DNA from: Pelagibacteraceae bacterium | GTDB taxonomy: Bacteria > Pseudomonadota > Alphaproteobacteria > Pelagibacterales > Pelagibacteraceae | DNA: 19,076 nt | Assembly: GCA_008638025.1 (NCBI GenBank) | Contig: VTPF01000005.1 | Location: 1 to 19,076, forward strand | Reading direction: 5' to 3' | Shown: one piece after another, positions 1 to 7,475 of the stretch | How the letters are laid out: each line of letters starts with the position of its first letter | Position numbering within the stretch: position 1 is the first letter of the stretch | Notes under the pieces: generated by a model | What the model was told of the DNA's origin: nothing | Database searches by the model: none | Seen by the model: only the letters and a program-made list of their open reading frames with translations | Position numbers and translations under genes: made by a program

Positions 1-438
1 CAAAAAAAAAAAATAAAAAACATAACCAGCATTACTGCAAAAATTAAAACTTTATTACAATATCAGTTAAATTGTGATTTTGAGAAAAAATATTTTTTAA
101 AAAAAGTTTTTATGCATCTTTCTAAAGAGAGAAAATTTTCTCAAGTTCTGGATTACTGCTTTAAAGTAAGTAGCAAGATGTGGGAGCTTGCTGGAGATAC
201 AGCAACAGATTTAAATTACTATTCAAAAAGACTTATTTTAAGTGCAGTATACTCTAAAACATTTGTGCAATTACTAACGTTAAGTGATTATAAAAAAGAA
301 AAAATTATCGAAGATATTGATCATTCTTTGCAAAAAGTAAAAACATTTAATGAAATAAAATCTAAGATTTGCTCCTCAGATATACTATCGATTTTAAATA
401 AGTTTAGGCCTGAACAGTCGAAAGGTAGGGGTTTTTAA
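1..438 (+). CDS. coq9: COQ9-family ubiquinone biosynthesis protein, C-terminal part (5' truncated by window edge)
   Basis: The frame is open from base 1 without a stop, so the ATG at 112 is an internal methionine and the true start lies outside the window. The visible 145 residues carry the COQ9 C-terminal signature: a W-x-L-AGD-x-x-TD segment followed by YY-x-KR and an AVYS motif (bases about 181-260). COQ9 proteins are lipid-binding, TetR-like-fold partners that present ubiquinone intermediates to the hydroxylase COQ7; this role is family knowledge. The protein ends in a short basic tail. The gene is convergent with the minus-strand gene ending at 443, with only four bases between the stops. 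I see no hairpin terminator there. The family call is fairly secure from the signature, but the N-terminal half cannot be checked here. Confidence 0.75.
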   Translation, partial: QKKKIKNITSITAKIKTLLQYQLNCDFEKKYFLKKVFMHLSKERKFSQVLDYCFKVSSKMWELAGDTATDLNYYSKRLILSAVYSKTFVQLLTLSDYKKEKIIEDIDHSLQKVKTFNEIKSKICSSDILSILNKFRPEQSKGRGF

Positions 439-442
439 AATT

Positions 443-805
443 TTATACTTTTTGTTGCTTTAATCCTATGCAATGAAATATTTCTAAAATAACAAATTTA
501 TTTTTTATCTTTTTTTCTAAAAAAATAACTCCTTCTAATTTATCCAAAACTATTCTTCTGTCTTTTCTATGAGCAACTAATGTAAAAGTTTCATCAAAAA
601 TAGTTATAAAAATTTTTCCATCAAAGTTAACTTGATCTTTTGTTTCTGTAATATCGGTATAAATATTATGATAAGTGACCTCGCCAGTACCAGTTTTGCT
701 AAAATTAGTAGCTGTACATTTAAGATTATAATTTGCAAATGCAGAAAATGGATAAACAAAGCTAAATATTAAAATAGTTAAAAACCATCTAGTGAATCGC
801 TTCAT
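443..805 (-). CDS. Small exported protein of unknown function
   Basis: I do not recognise this gene. Starting at the ATG at 805 gives 120 residues. An upstream TTG at 820 would add five residues, but the ATG puts the basic MKRFTR segment directly before a hydrophobic stretch (about residues 7-23), as in a Sec signal peptide. A likely signal peptidase I site is after A-F-A at residue 24. The mature part is predicted mostly beta (alternating V/I/F with polar residues). It has only two cysteines, one near the mature N-terminus (residue 30) and one near the C-terminus, which could form a disulfide in the periplasm. No lipobox is seen. It is the last gene of the minus-strand run, 41 bases after purK, and no Shine-Dalgarno sequence is visible. 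Being a real gene is likely; any function would be a guess. Confidence 0.6.
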   Translation of the reverse strand: MKRFTRWFLTILIFSFVYPFSAFANYNLKCTATNFSKTGTGEVTYHNIYTDITETKDQVNFDGKIFITIFDETFTLVAHRKDRRIVLDKLEGVIFLEKKIKNKFVILEIFHCIGLKQQKV

Positions 806-846
806 AGATAATATTAACAAGAAAGATTGTTTATGAATAGTTTTAA

Positions 847-1893
847 TTATTTAAGGATAGTAAAATGACCCATTTTTCTTTTATCTTTTATATCTTTTTT
901 TAGATAATCAAAAAAAAATTCATTTGCTGCAAAAGTTCGAGATCTATATTTGGTAATTTCATTTCCTATAATATTAGTCATTTTAGCGTTTGATATTTTT
1001 TTCAAAGGTATGTTTTCTAGATGGCAAACAGCACGAATATGATTTTCAAATTGACTTATGTTATGTGAATTTATGGTAAGATGACCAGAATTATGAACTC
1101 TAGGTGCAATCTCATTTACATATAATTTATTTTCTTGGTCTATAAAAAATTCGACACACATGGTTCCAATATATTGTAATTTTTCAGATATTTTTTTTGC
1201 AATTTCTTGTGCTTCTTTAAAAATTTCCTTTGTTATGTTTGCTGGGATAGTAGTTGTATTTAGAATTTGATCTTTGTGAATATTTTCAAAAGGCTCAAAA
1301 ATTGATAATGAGCCATCTTGGTATCTGGTAATAATAATAGAAATTTCTTGTTTTAAATTAATAAATTTTTCCAAAATATAATCATCAGAAAAACACCATT
1401 CTTTTTTTACATCTTCTATAGTTTTAATAACAAATTGACCTTTACCATCATATCCAAGAGTGCATGTTTTTAAAATTCCAGGAAGTAAATTTATATTTTT
1501 TTCAATATCTTGTTTTGATTTAATTAAAGCATAGGATGTTGTAGCAATTTCTAAAGTTTTTAAAAAATTTTTTTCTTCAAATCTATTTTGAACAATTTTA
1601 TTAATTTGAGGATCTGGATAAACTCTTGTAATTTTGGATACCTTATCTAGTATTTCAAAAGGAATATTTTCAAATTCAAAAGTGATAAAATCGCAAGATT
1701 TTGCGAATTGTTCCAAGGTTTCTGATGAGGTATACTTAGTATAAATAAATTTGTCGCAAAAATTTTGAGCAGGAGACTCTTTATCGTCTGTAAGAATGGT
1801 TGTGCCGATGTTTAGTTTTGTTGCAGCCTGACAAAGCATGCTACCTAATTGACCCCCACCAATAATGCCTAACATTGGTTTGTTTGTATTCAT
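847..1893 (-). CDS. purK: PurK, N5-carboxyaminoimidazole ribonucleotide synthase
   Basis: This is an ATP-grasp enzyme that carboxylates AIR to N5-CAIR using ATP and bicarbonate in purine synthesis. The 348-residue protein starts with the GIIGGGQLG nucleotide-fold motif (residues 9-17). The ATP-grasp glycine-rich loop GYDGKGQ is at 147-153. The metal-binding and catalytic block VNEIAPRVHNSGH is at 259-271. Length is normal for the family. It begins three bases after the purE stop, so the two are almost certainly co-translated, and PurE uses its product directly. The N-CAIR route via PurK plus PurE is the usual bacterial one. Identification is secure. Confidence 0.96.
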   Translation of the reverse strand: MNTNKPMLGIIGGGQLGSMLCQAATKLNIGTTILTDDKESPAQNFCDKFIYTKYTSSETLEQFAKSCDFITFEFENIPFEILDKVSKITRVYPDPQINKIVQNRFEEKNFLKTLEIATTSYALIKSKQDIEKNINLLPGILKTCTLGYDGKGQFVIKTIEDVKKEWCFSDDYILEKFINLKQEISIIITRYQDGSLSIFEPFENIHKDQILNTTTIPANITKEIFKEAQEIAKKISEKLQYIGTMCVEFFIDQENKLYVNEIAPRVHNSGHLTINSHNISQFENHIRAVCHLENIPLKKISNAKMTNIIGNEITKYRSRTFAANEFFFDYLKKDIKDKRKMGHFTILK

Positions 1894-1896
1894 GTC

Positions 1897-2394
1897 TTAA
1901 TTAGGTTTTTTTTTAACAGATGTTGTTTGTTTATTTCTCCAACGATTTAAATTAGTTTTAATTTGTTTGTTTGAAAGTGCAATAATTGATGCTGCCATAA
2001 GACCAGCATTGATTGCCCCATCTTTTCCTATTGCCACTGTTCCTACAGGAATTCCCTTTGGCATCTGAACAATCGACAATAAACTATCTAGTCCTTTTAA
2101 TTTTTTACTTTCAATAGGAACTCCAATTACAGGCAGAGTGCTCATGGATGCTATCATTCCTGGAAGGTGAGCAGAACCTCCAGCGCCCGCAATGATTACC
2201 GAAAAGTTTTTTGATTCCGCTGTTTTTGCAAAATCATACATGCGGTCAGGAGTTCGATGTGCAGAAATAATTTTAGCTTCAAATTTTACTTGCAGGTGCT
2301 TAAGAGTATCAGCGCACCATTTCATAGTGGGCCAGTCAGATTTGCTACCCATTACAATAGCAACTTTTTGTATTGTATTTTTTTTTACTTTCAC
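1897..2394 (-). CDS. purE: PurE, N5-carboxyaminoimidazole ribonucleotide mutase
   Basis: PurE converts N5-CAIR to CAIR in purine synthesis. The class I PurE motifs are all present in 165 residues: MGSKSDW (15-21), SAHRTP with the catalytic histidine (44-49), and the glycine-rich [12 protein letters not shown] loop (69-80). The start is a GTG at 2394. No in-frame ATG lies between it and the MGSKSD core apart from the core methionine itself, and a later start would cut into the first beta strand. The C-terminal tail (about residues 145-165) is basic and probably disordered. Ten bases separate it from trcR upstream and three from purK downstream. Identification is secure. Confidence 0.96.
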   Translation of the reverse strand: MKVKKNTIQKVAIVMGSKSDWPTMKWCADTLKHLQVKFEAKIISAHRTPDRMYDFAKTAESKNFSVIIAGAGGSAHLPGMIASMSTLPVIGVPIESKKLKGLDSLLSIVQMPKGIPVGTVAIGKDGAINAGLMAASIIALSNKQIKTNLNRWRNKQTTSVKKKPN

Positions 2395-2404
2395 GAAAAA
2401 ACTT

Positions 2405-2986
2405 TTATTCTGCTGTGCTTACTTGATTTGCTTTTTCTTTTTTCTTGGCTTTTTCTAGCTTTTCTTGTTTTCTCTTTGCTTTCTCCACAGCTTTCATTAA
2501 ATCTGTTTGTGTACATAAATTAGCAGCTACAGGATCTTTAGGAGAAATATTAGACATATTCCAATGTTTTCTAGTTCTAATTCCTACAACTGTATTTTTT
2601 GTAGTTCCGACTAATTTGCAAATTTGGCTATCAGCTAATTGAGGATAATTTTTAGCTAACCAAGCAATTGCGTTGGGACGATCCTCTCTTTTTGCAATTG
2701 GTGTATATTTTGTACCTACCATTTTTTTTACTTCGATATCCATATTCTTTTGATTCATTGTTAATGGTCTAGAAGGATCTTCCGACGATAATTGAATTTC
2801 TTCTCTAGTTAGTTGATTGGATAAAATAGGATTGTAAGCTTTGATACCAACCGCTACATCTCCGTCAGCAATTCCTTTAATTTCAAGTTCGTGCAATCCG
2901 CAAAAATCTGCAATTTGCTTAAATGTTAATGTTGTATTGTCTATTAACCAAACAGCTGTCGCTTTTGGCATTAATGGTTGATTCAT
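2405..2986 (-). CDS. trcR: TrcR-type cell-cycle transcriptional regulator (DUF1013)
   Basis: The N-terminus ([14 protein letters not shown], residues 5-18) followed by [23 protein letters not shown] (20-42) is the hallmark of the alphaproteobacterial DUF1013 family, called cell-cycle transcriptional regulator TrcR. Two helix-turn-helix-like segments can be seen: residues about 20-40, and about 106-140 ([16 protein letters not shown]). The second is followed by a basic RTRKHWN stretch. The C-terminal 40 residues are lysine/glutamate-rich and look helical or disordered. The 193-residue protein sits six bases after rpmE and ten before purE. The family is confined to Alphaproteobacteria as far as I know, which supports the taxonomic placement. 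The family assignment is strong; the actual targets are not deducible here. Confidence 0.88.
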   Translation of the reverse strand: MNQPLMPKATAVWLIDNTTLTFKQIADFCGLHELEIKGIADGDVAVGIKAYNPILSNQLTREEIQLSSEDPSRPLTMNQKNMDIEVKKMVGTKYTPIAKREDRPNAIAWLAKNYPQLADSQICKLVGTTKNTVVGIRTRKHWNMSNISPKDPVAANLCTQTDLMKAVEKAKRKQEKLEKAKKKEKANQVSTAE

Positions 2987-2992
2987 AAAAAA

Positions 2993-3214
2993 CTATGCCT
3001 TTTGTAAATTAGCAAATCGTTTATTAAATTTGCTTACTCTTCCTTTATCTTGAAGTTTTTGTGTAACTCCTGTCCATGCTGGATGTGATTTTGGATCAAT
3101 ATCGAGTTTCATAACATCACCTTCCTTACCCCATGTTGACATGGTTTGAAATTCAGTACCATCTGTCATTTGCACAGTTATAGTATGTAAGTTTGGATGA
3201 ATATTTTTTTTCAT
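2993..3214 (-). CDS. rpmE: 50S ribosomal protein L31 (bL31)
   Basis: This 73-residue protein begins [12 protein letters not shown] and has the typical bL31 pattern of a conserved SHPAWTG segment (residues 43-49) and the basic RVSKFNKRF segment near the C-terminus. It contains no cysteine, so it is the zinc-independent (C-minus) form, common in Alphaproteobacteria. It lies 56 bases after the stop of the MFS transporter gene, one of the larger gaps in the minus-strand run, and a candidate promoter is annotated there. It is followed after six bases by trcR. Confidence 0.95.
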   Translation of the reverse strand: MKKNIHPNLHTITVQMTDGTEFQTMSTWGKEGDVMKLDIDPKSHPAWTGVTQKLQDKGRVSKFNKRFANLQKA

Positions 3215-3223
3215 AAGATGGCT

Positions 3224-3251
3224 GTTATAGCAAATAAGTCAAAATAAACAA
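3224..3251 (-). promoter_or_regulatory. Candidate sigma-70-type promoter for rpmE
   Basis: Read on the minus strand, a TTGTTT hexamer (3251-3246) is separated by 16 bases from TATAAC (3229-3224). Only nine bases lie between the -10-like box and the rpmE ATG, so a transcript from here would be nearly leaderless. In such AT-rich sequence, hexamer matches occur by chance, so this is tentative. Confidence 0.25.
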
Positions 3252-3270
3252 GAAACTATAAAATTGCTTA

Positions 3271-4443
3271 TCAAAGAGTTTTTGCATGTTTTAGGTTAGA
3301 AAAAAAATAAAAAAAGGCCAAAATTAACAAAAAAACAACATCAAAATAAAAATGATAATTTTTTCCAAGATGCAAGAATATAAAACCAGCTAATGGCTGG
3401 CCAAAAAATCTTGCAGCTGCTTGTGATGAGTAAGCAGACCCTAATGCCAATCCTTTTAAATGGGGTGGAGAAGCTTTGGAAATGAGACTATTAATACAAG
3501 GTCCGGTAACACCAATGCCATAGCAAAGCAGTATAATTGCAACGGGTATTAAGTTGATATTTGAACTTGGTATAATTAAAAAACCTAAAATTAAAGAAGT
3601 ATAACCACTTCTAATCAGTTGTTTTTCTGAAAAAATCTTTAACAAGATCCTCAACAGCCCTCCTTGGACTAAAATTTGAGTAAGACCAGCCAATAACATT
3701 ATAAAACCAATTTCTCTAGGGCCCCAGGTAAATGTTTCTTTCCCCCACATCGCAATTGTTCCTTCCATTCCAGAAAATGTTAGATGAATACAAAATATTA
3801 AAATGAAAAAAGGAAAAAGTTTTTGGTTTGCAATAGTTTTAAATTGAGATTTGAATTTCTCTAAAGAGTATTCGATTTTATAATCTTTTTTTTCTTTTAA
3901 GCTTTCATCTAAAAAGAAAAAAACATAAAGAAGATTGATAAAATTGATTGAGCAAGCAAACCAAGCTACATTACTTAAGGATTTAAATGTAAAATCAGAT
4001 CCTGCGATTAATCCTCCAATTAATGGACCAATAGTAAAACCAAGACCAAAAGCCACACCAAACATACCCATACCCTTTGCTCTATTGTGCTCGTCCGTGA
4101 TATCGGCAATATAAGCAGTACCAACCGAAACATTGGTTTTAAACAAACCAGCAATTACTCTTGATAAAAAAATTATAAAAACTGATCCACTTAGAGCTAA
4201 AATTATATTGGCTATTAATTCCGCAATACAATTCATTAGTAACAAAGGTTTTCGGCCTAGCTTATCTGATAAACCTCCCCAAAAAGGAGAAACGAAGAAC
4301 TGAAAAAAGGAAAAGGAACCAAATGCCAGGGTGATAATAAATATATCGCCACCATAGTTGTGAATAAGAAAAGGAAGTGTAGAAATTAGTATCCCACTAA
4401 ATGCAACAACATCTAGGAATAAAAAAAAAACAAATTTTATCAT
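3271..4443 (-). CDS. MFS transporter, TetA/DHA1-like multidrug or metabolite exporter
   Basis: The 390-residue protein is highly hydrophobic with about twelve predicted membrane segments, as expected of a Major Facilitator. Motif A (GGLSDKLGRKP, residues 56-66) lies between helices 2 and 3. A motif C-like GVAFGLGFTIGPLIGG (129-144) in helix 5 is typical of drug:proton antiporters of the TetA/DHA1 group. The last residues are charged (SNLKHAKTL). Its ATG overlaps the suhB stop in an ATGA arrangement, so translation is probably coupled. The substrate cannot be told from sequence: TetA-like proteins include drug exporters and exporters of ordinary metabolites, and this housekeeping context argues against a dedicated resistance gene. 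Confidence 0.85.
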   Translation of the reverse strand: MIKFVFFLFLDVVAFSGILISTLPFLIHNYGGDIFIITLAFGSFSFFQFFVSPFWGGLSDKLGRKPLLLMNCIAELIANIILALSGSVFIIFLSRVIAGLFKTNVSVGTAYIADITDEHNRAKGMGMFGVAFGLGFTIGPLIGGLIAGSDFTFKSLSNVAWFACSINFINLLYVFFFLDESLKEKKDYKIEYSLEKFKSQFKTIANQKLFPFFILIFCIHLTFSGMEGTIAMWGKETFTWGPREIGFIMLLAGLTQILVQGGLLRILLKIFSEKQLIRSGYTSLILGFLIIPSSNINLIPVAIILLCYGIGVTGPCINSLISKASPPHLKGLALGSAYSSQAAARFFGQPLAGFIFLHLGKNYHFYFDVVFLLILAFFYFFSNLKHAKTL

Positions 4444-5237
4444 TTAATAGAAGATAAAATTTTTACCGTATCTAAATCAAGTCTTGAGTTGGTTGCTAAT
4501 AATTCATTATTTTTCAAGTTAAATAATTTTCCTTTAAAATCAGAAATAGTACCACCGGCTTCTTTTACAATTATAATGCCCGCAGCAATATCCCAATATT
4601 TTAAATTTTTATGCCAAAATATTTCGGCTCTTCCAGCTGCTACATAAGCCAAATCTAATGCTGCACTACCTAATTTTCGTACTTGGTGAAATTGATTAGA
4701 CATTGCAATATATTCTTCGTAAAATTTTTGTTTATTTGTTTCTGCAAATGCTGGTCCACCTGTTAAAGCCACAGATTCACCGATAATATTTCTTGAGGAA
4801 ACACGAATCCTTGAGTTATTCAAATAAGCACCCCTGCCTTTTTCTGCATAAAACATTTCATTTTTAATGGGATCAAAGATAATTCCTGCAATTAATTCAC
4901 CACTTTTTTCTAGTCCGATGGAAATAGCAAAATGAGGAATCCCATGCATAAAATTTGTTGTTCCATCAATGGGATCAATAATCCAGGTAAATTCACTTTT
5001 TTTCTCCTTAGTAGTTCCTCCTCCTTCTTCAGCTAAAAAATTATATCCAGGTCTTGCTCTTTCCAATTCTTCTATAAGAATTTCTTCTACTTTTTTGTCA
5101 GTTTTGGTAACAAAATCTCCGGGACCTTTTTTGGATACTTGTAATTTTTCAATTTCTCCAAAATCTCGAATAATAAATTTAGATGCTTTCACGCATGCTT
5201 TTTCTAAGACATTTATTTCAGGAGATAGAAGAGGCAT
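4440..5237 (-). CDS. suhB: SuhB-type inositol monophosphatase family protein
   Basis: The 265-residue protein has the full Li+/Mg2+-dependent phosphatase signature. It has EE at residues 70-71, WIIDPIDGTTNF at 85-96 (metal-binding aspartates 88 and 91), and WDIAAG at 215-220 with the third metal aspartate. Family members dephosphorylate inositol-1-phosphate and related sugar phosphates. In E. coli, SuhB also acts with the Nus factors in rRNA transcription. The gene starts immediately after the efp stop with no spacer (TAA directly followed by ATG) and ends in an ATGA overlap with the MFS gene. The family is certain; whether the main role is enzymatic or as an rRNA factor is not decidable from sequence. 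Confidence 0.92.
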   Translation of the reverse strand: MPLLSPEINVLEKACVKASKFIIRDFGEIEKLQVSKKGPGDFVTKTDKKVEEILIEELERARPGYNFLAEEGGGTTKEKKSEFTWIIDPIDGTTNFMHGIPHFAISIGLEKSGELIAGIIFDPIKNEMFYAEKGRGAYLNNSRIRVSSRNIIGESVALTGGPAFAETNKQKFYEEYIAMSNQFHQVRKLGSAALDLAYVAAGRAEIFWHKNLKYWDIAAGIIIVKEAGGTISDFKGKLFNLKNNELLATNSRLDLDTVKILSSIK

Positions 5238-5801
5238 TTAATTTGCCTTCTTCACGTATTCTCGTGTTTCAGAATCAATAACAATTCTGTCACCTTGATT
5301 AATAAAAGGAGGGACTTGAATTTTAATATTATTTTGAATTAATGCTGGTTTATAAGAGCTGGCTGCTGTTTGTCCTTTTACGACAGCATCTGTTTCCAAT
5401 ACATCAAATTCTAAATTTTTAGGCAGGGTAACTTTTAAAGGTTTTTCATCATAAAACTCGATCACACAATCTAAATTTTCAGTCATAAGATTTTCATCAT
5501 CGCCTACTAATTCTTTTGCAATAGTAATTTGTTCGAAATCTTTCATGTCCATAAAAAATAAACTTTGATCATCGCTATATAAAAATTGATAGTTTCTTTC
5601 ATCCAAGGATGCTTTTTCTACAGTTTCATCAGATCTAAATCGTTCATTTAATTTAGTTCCTTTGGTTATGCTTTTTAATTCTACTTGATTAAATGCCCCA
5701 CCTTTTCCAGGTTTAACATGTTGCGCTTTTAAACAAAGCCACAAATCTTTTTCATGTTCTATGATGGTACCTGGCTTTATTTCGATTGCTGAAATTTTCA
5801 T
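5238..5801 (-). CDS. efp: Elongation factor P
   Basis: EF-P relieves ribosome stalling at polyproline stretches. The 187-residue length and three-domain layout are standard: an N-terminal KOW-like domain, then two OB-type domains. The modification loop is intact: KPGKGGAF (residues 30-37) with lysine 33 in the position that is beta-lysylated in E. coli (K34). The C-terminal signature FINQGDRIVIDSETREY is present near residues 165-182. The gene lies 37 bases downstream of the thiE-like gene and runs directly into suhB. The modifying enzymes EpmA/EpmB are not in this window. Confidence 0.97.
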   Translation of the reverse strand: MKISAIEIKPGTIIEHEKDLWLCLKAQHVKPGKGGAFNQVELKSITKGTKLNERFRSDETVEKASLDERNYQFLYSDDQSLFFMDMKDFEQITIAKELVGDDENLMTENLDCVIEFYDEKPLKVTLPKNLEFDVLETDAVVKGQTAASSYKPALIQNNIKIQVPPFINQGDRIVIDSETREYVKKAN

Positions 5802-5838
5802 ATCGCAGGGTAATACACCTTTTTTGATTTGAAATAAA

Positions 5839-6444
5839 TTACTTTAATTGATTTAAAGCTTGTTGGGGGTTGTATTTCTTATTTTTCCAAATAAATCCTG
5901 AACATGCGATAAGGTTAGCACCATTTTTTAGCAAAATTTTATAGTTTTGATCATTAATTCCGCCAATAGCAATAATGGGTTTTTTGAGTTTATTTTTTGC
6001 CCACTTTAATAAGTCGAGGCTTGCTTTATATTTTATTTTTTTAGTACTAGTTTTAAAAAAAGATCCAAAGGCTACGTAAGACGCTCCATTAGAGATTGAG
6101 TTCAAAGCAAGTTTTTTTGAATTATGACAAGTTGCACCAATAATTTTAAGATGTTTAAATTTTTTTTTAACTACTTTGATTTTTGGATCTTCTTGTCCTA
6201 AGTGGCATCCATCACACTTTAGTTGATTAGCGATATCTGGAAAATCATTAATAATTATTTTTGTTTTATTTCCAGCAATCTTTTTTATTTTTTTTATAGT
6301 TCGGATTAATTTAGGTCTGGATAATTTTTTTAATCTTATTTGAAGATAAGCTATGCGATTAGATTGTAATAATAATGGCAAATAATAATAAAATGATCTA
6401 TTTAAAGTATTAGGTGTTATTAGATAAATATTTTTTTTTGACAA
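5839..6444 (-). CDS. Thiamine-phosphate synthase-like protein (ThiE family)
   Basis: A TIM-barrel protein of 201 residues with the ThiE motif series. These are LQIRLK (34-39, normally Q-x-R-E-K), IIIND (63-67), HLGQED (81-86), a GATCHN segment (103-108), AFGSFFKTSTK (125-135, phosphate-binding/TPTK-like) and AIGGI (159-163). ThiE joins HMP-pyrophosphate and HET-phosphate to make thiamine phosphate. No other thiamine gene is in this window. The gene is wedged between fba and efp, an arrangement I recall for a ThiE paralogue in other alphaproteobacteria, so an additional role is possible. The start is a TTG at 6444, one base after the fba stop, because no ATG lies in the N-terminal region. The protein is unusually lysine-rich. 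Confidence 0.72.
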   Translation of the reverse strand: MSKKNIYLITPNTLNRSFYYYLPLLLQSNRIAYLQIRLKKLSRPKLIRTIKKIKKIAGNKTKIIINDFPDIANQLKCDGCHLGQEDPKIKVVKKKFKHLKIIGATCHNSKKLALNSISNGASYVAFGSFFKTSTKKIKYKASLDLLKWAKNKLKKPIIAIGGINDQNYKILLKNGANLIACSGFIWKNKKYNPQQALNQLK

Positions 6445-6445
6445 T

Positions 6446-7456
6446 CTAAGCTGCTATCTCTTTACTTTTATCCCACTTGCCAGTCGCAGCTAGACTGTTC
6501 ATGAATGCTCTTTTATCAAAAACTTTTTGTACATTTTCCTTATCTTGAATATTTTCTGCCCATTTTTTTAAAGCACTCTGTTGTAATGCTCTTCCATACG
6601 AAAAAGTAAAAATAAACTTACTATCATTGATTTTATTTATTTCATTTAAATTTTGTGTAGCTTCCACTTCACTTTGTCCGCCAGATAAAAATGCAACTCC
6701 AGGAACTTCTTCTGGAACATTATTTTTTAAACATGCTAAAGTTTTAGCAGCTACCATTGCAGCTTCATTTTTGATTCCAGAATCTGATCCGTTTAAAATC
6801 ATATTTGGTTTTAGAACAATTCCTTCTAATCTTACCTTGGCAATTTTAAGTTGATTAAAGCATTCATATAAAACACTAGAAGTAACTTCATAACACTTTT
6901 GCATATCATGATTTCCATCCATTAAAACTTCCGGTTCAACAATGGGAACCATGTTTGCTTCTTGTACTAATGCAGCATATCTCGCAAGAGAGTGAGCATT
7001 TGAAATGATCGCTGCATTACTGGGAAATTTACTAGATATTTTGTATACAGCTCTCCATTTTGTGAAGCGTGCTCCAAGTTCATAATACTCTTTTAATCTT
7101 TCTCTTAAGCCATTTAATCCTTCCGTGATTAATTCATCCGGAGATCCGGCTAGAGATTTTGTTCCAGCATCTACTTTAATACCAGGAATGATATTTTGCT
7201 TTCTTAAAAGTTCAGGAATAGGTGTTCCATTGCTTGATTTTTGTCTTAAAGTTTCATCATATAAAATAACTCCACTAATATAGGAAGAGGCGGTTTTTGA
7301 AGTAAACAGAGTTTCTCTAAAATTTAATCTATTTTCTTCAGTAGAAGGAACTTTAACAGCAGTTAATCGTTTGGTCATAGTTCCCGTACTTTCATCTGCC
7401 GCAAGAATTCCCTTGCCTGAAGCCAACATTTGTAAAGCAATTTGATCAATATTCAT
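6446..7456 (-). CDS. fba: Class I fructose-bisphosphate aldolase
   Basis: It cleaves or forms fructose-1,6-bisphosphate (and can form sedoheptulose-1,7-bisphosphate in many family members) through a Schiff base. The 336-residue protein is of the animal/plant-like class I type. It has GILAADEST (16-24) with the conserved aspartate 21, FTKWRAV (131-137) with lysine 133, VEPEV (173-177), and the Schiff-base lysine 216 in LEGIVLKPNM. The vertebrate-type C-terminal tyrosine tail is absent; the protein ends in a short basic segment. It follows pgk by 19 bases in the tkt-gap-pgk-fba order. Class I rather than the metal-dependent class II enzyme means no zinc is needed at this step. Confidence 0.95.
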   Translation of the reverse strand: MNIDQIALQMLASGKGILAADESTGTMTKRLTAVKVPSTEENRLNFRETLFTSKTASSYISGVILYDETLRQKSSNGTPIPELLRKQNIIPGIKVDAGTKSLAGSPDELITEGLNGLRERLKEYYELGARFTKWRAVYKISSKFPSNAAIISNAHSLARYAALVQEANMVPIVEPEVLMDGNHDMQKCYEVTSSVLYECFNQLKIAKVRLEGIVLKPNMILNGSDSGIKNEAAMVAAKTLACLKNNVPEEVPGVAFLSGGQSEVEATQNLNEINKINDSKFIFTFSYGRALQQSALKKWAENIQDKENVQKVFDKRAFMNSLAATGKWDKSKEIAA

Positions 7457-7475
7457 GAAAATAATCTATATAAAT

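Noticed and set aside
112..438. A complete 108-residue gene starting at the ATG at 112
   Set aside because: The same frame is open back to base 1 and the COQ9 signature implies a longer protein, so this is an internal methionine of a gene cut by the window edge.
436..446. Rho-independent terminator between the convergent coq9 and exported-protein genes
   Set aside because: Only four bases lie between the stops, and I see no stem with a U-tract on either strand nearby.
806..820. A TTG start for the small exported protein at 820
   Set aside because: The ATG at 805 gives a better signal peptide with the basic residues at the very N-terminus.
2192..2642. Overlapping plus-strand open frames opposite purE and trcR
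   Set aside because: They are antisense to well-supported genes, with hydrophobic phenylalanine-rich composition typical of the complement of lysine-rich coding sequence.
3271..4443. Tetracycline resistance gene
   Set aside because: The protein has TetA/DHA1-type motifs, but it is embedded in a housekeeping run with matching composition and no mobile element signs, so a dedicated resistance role is not supported.
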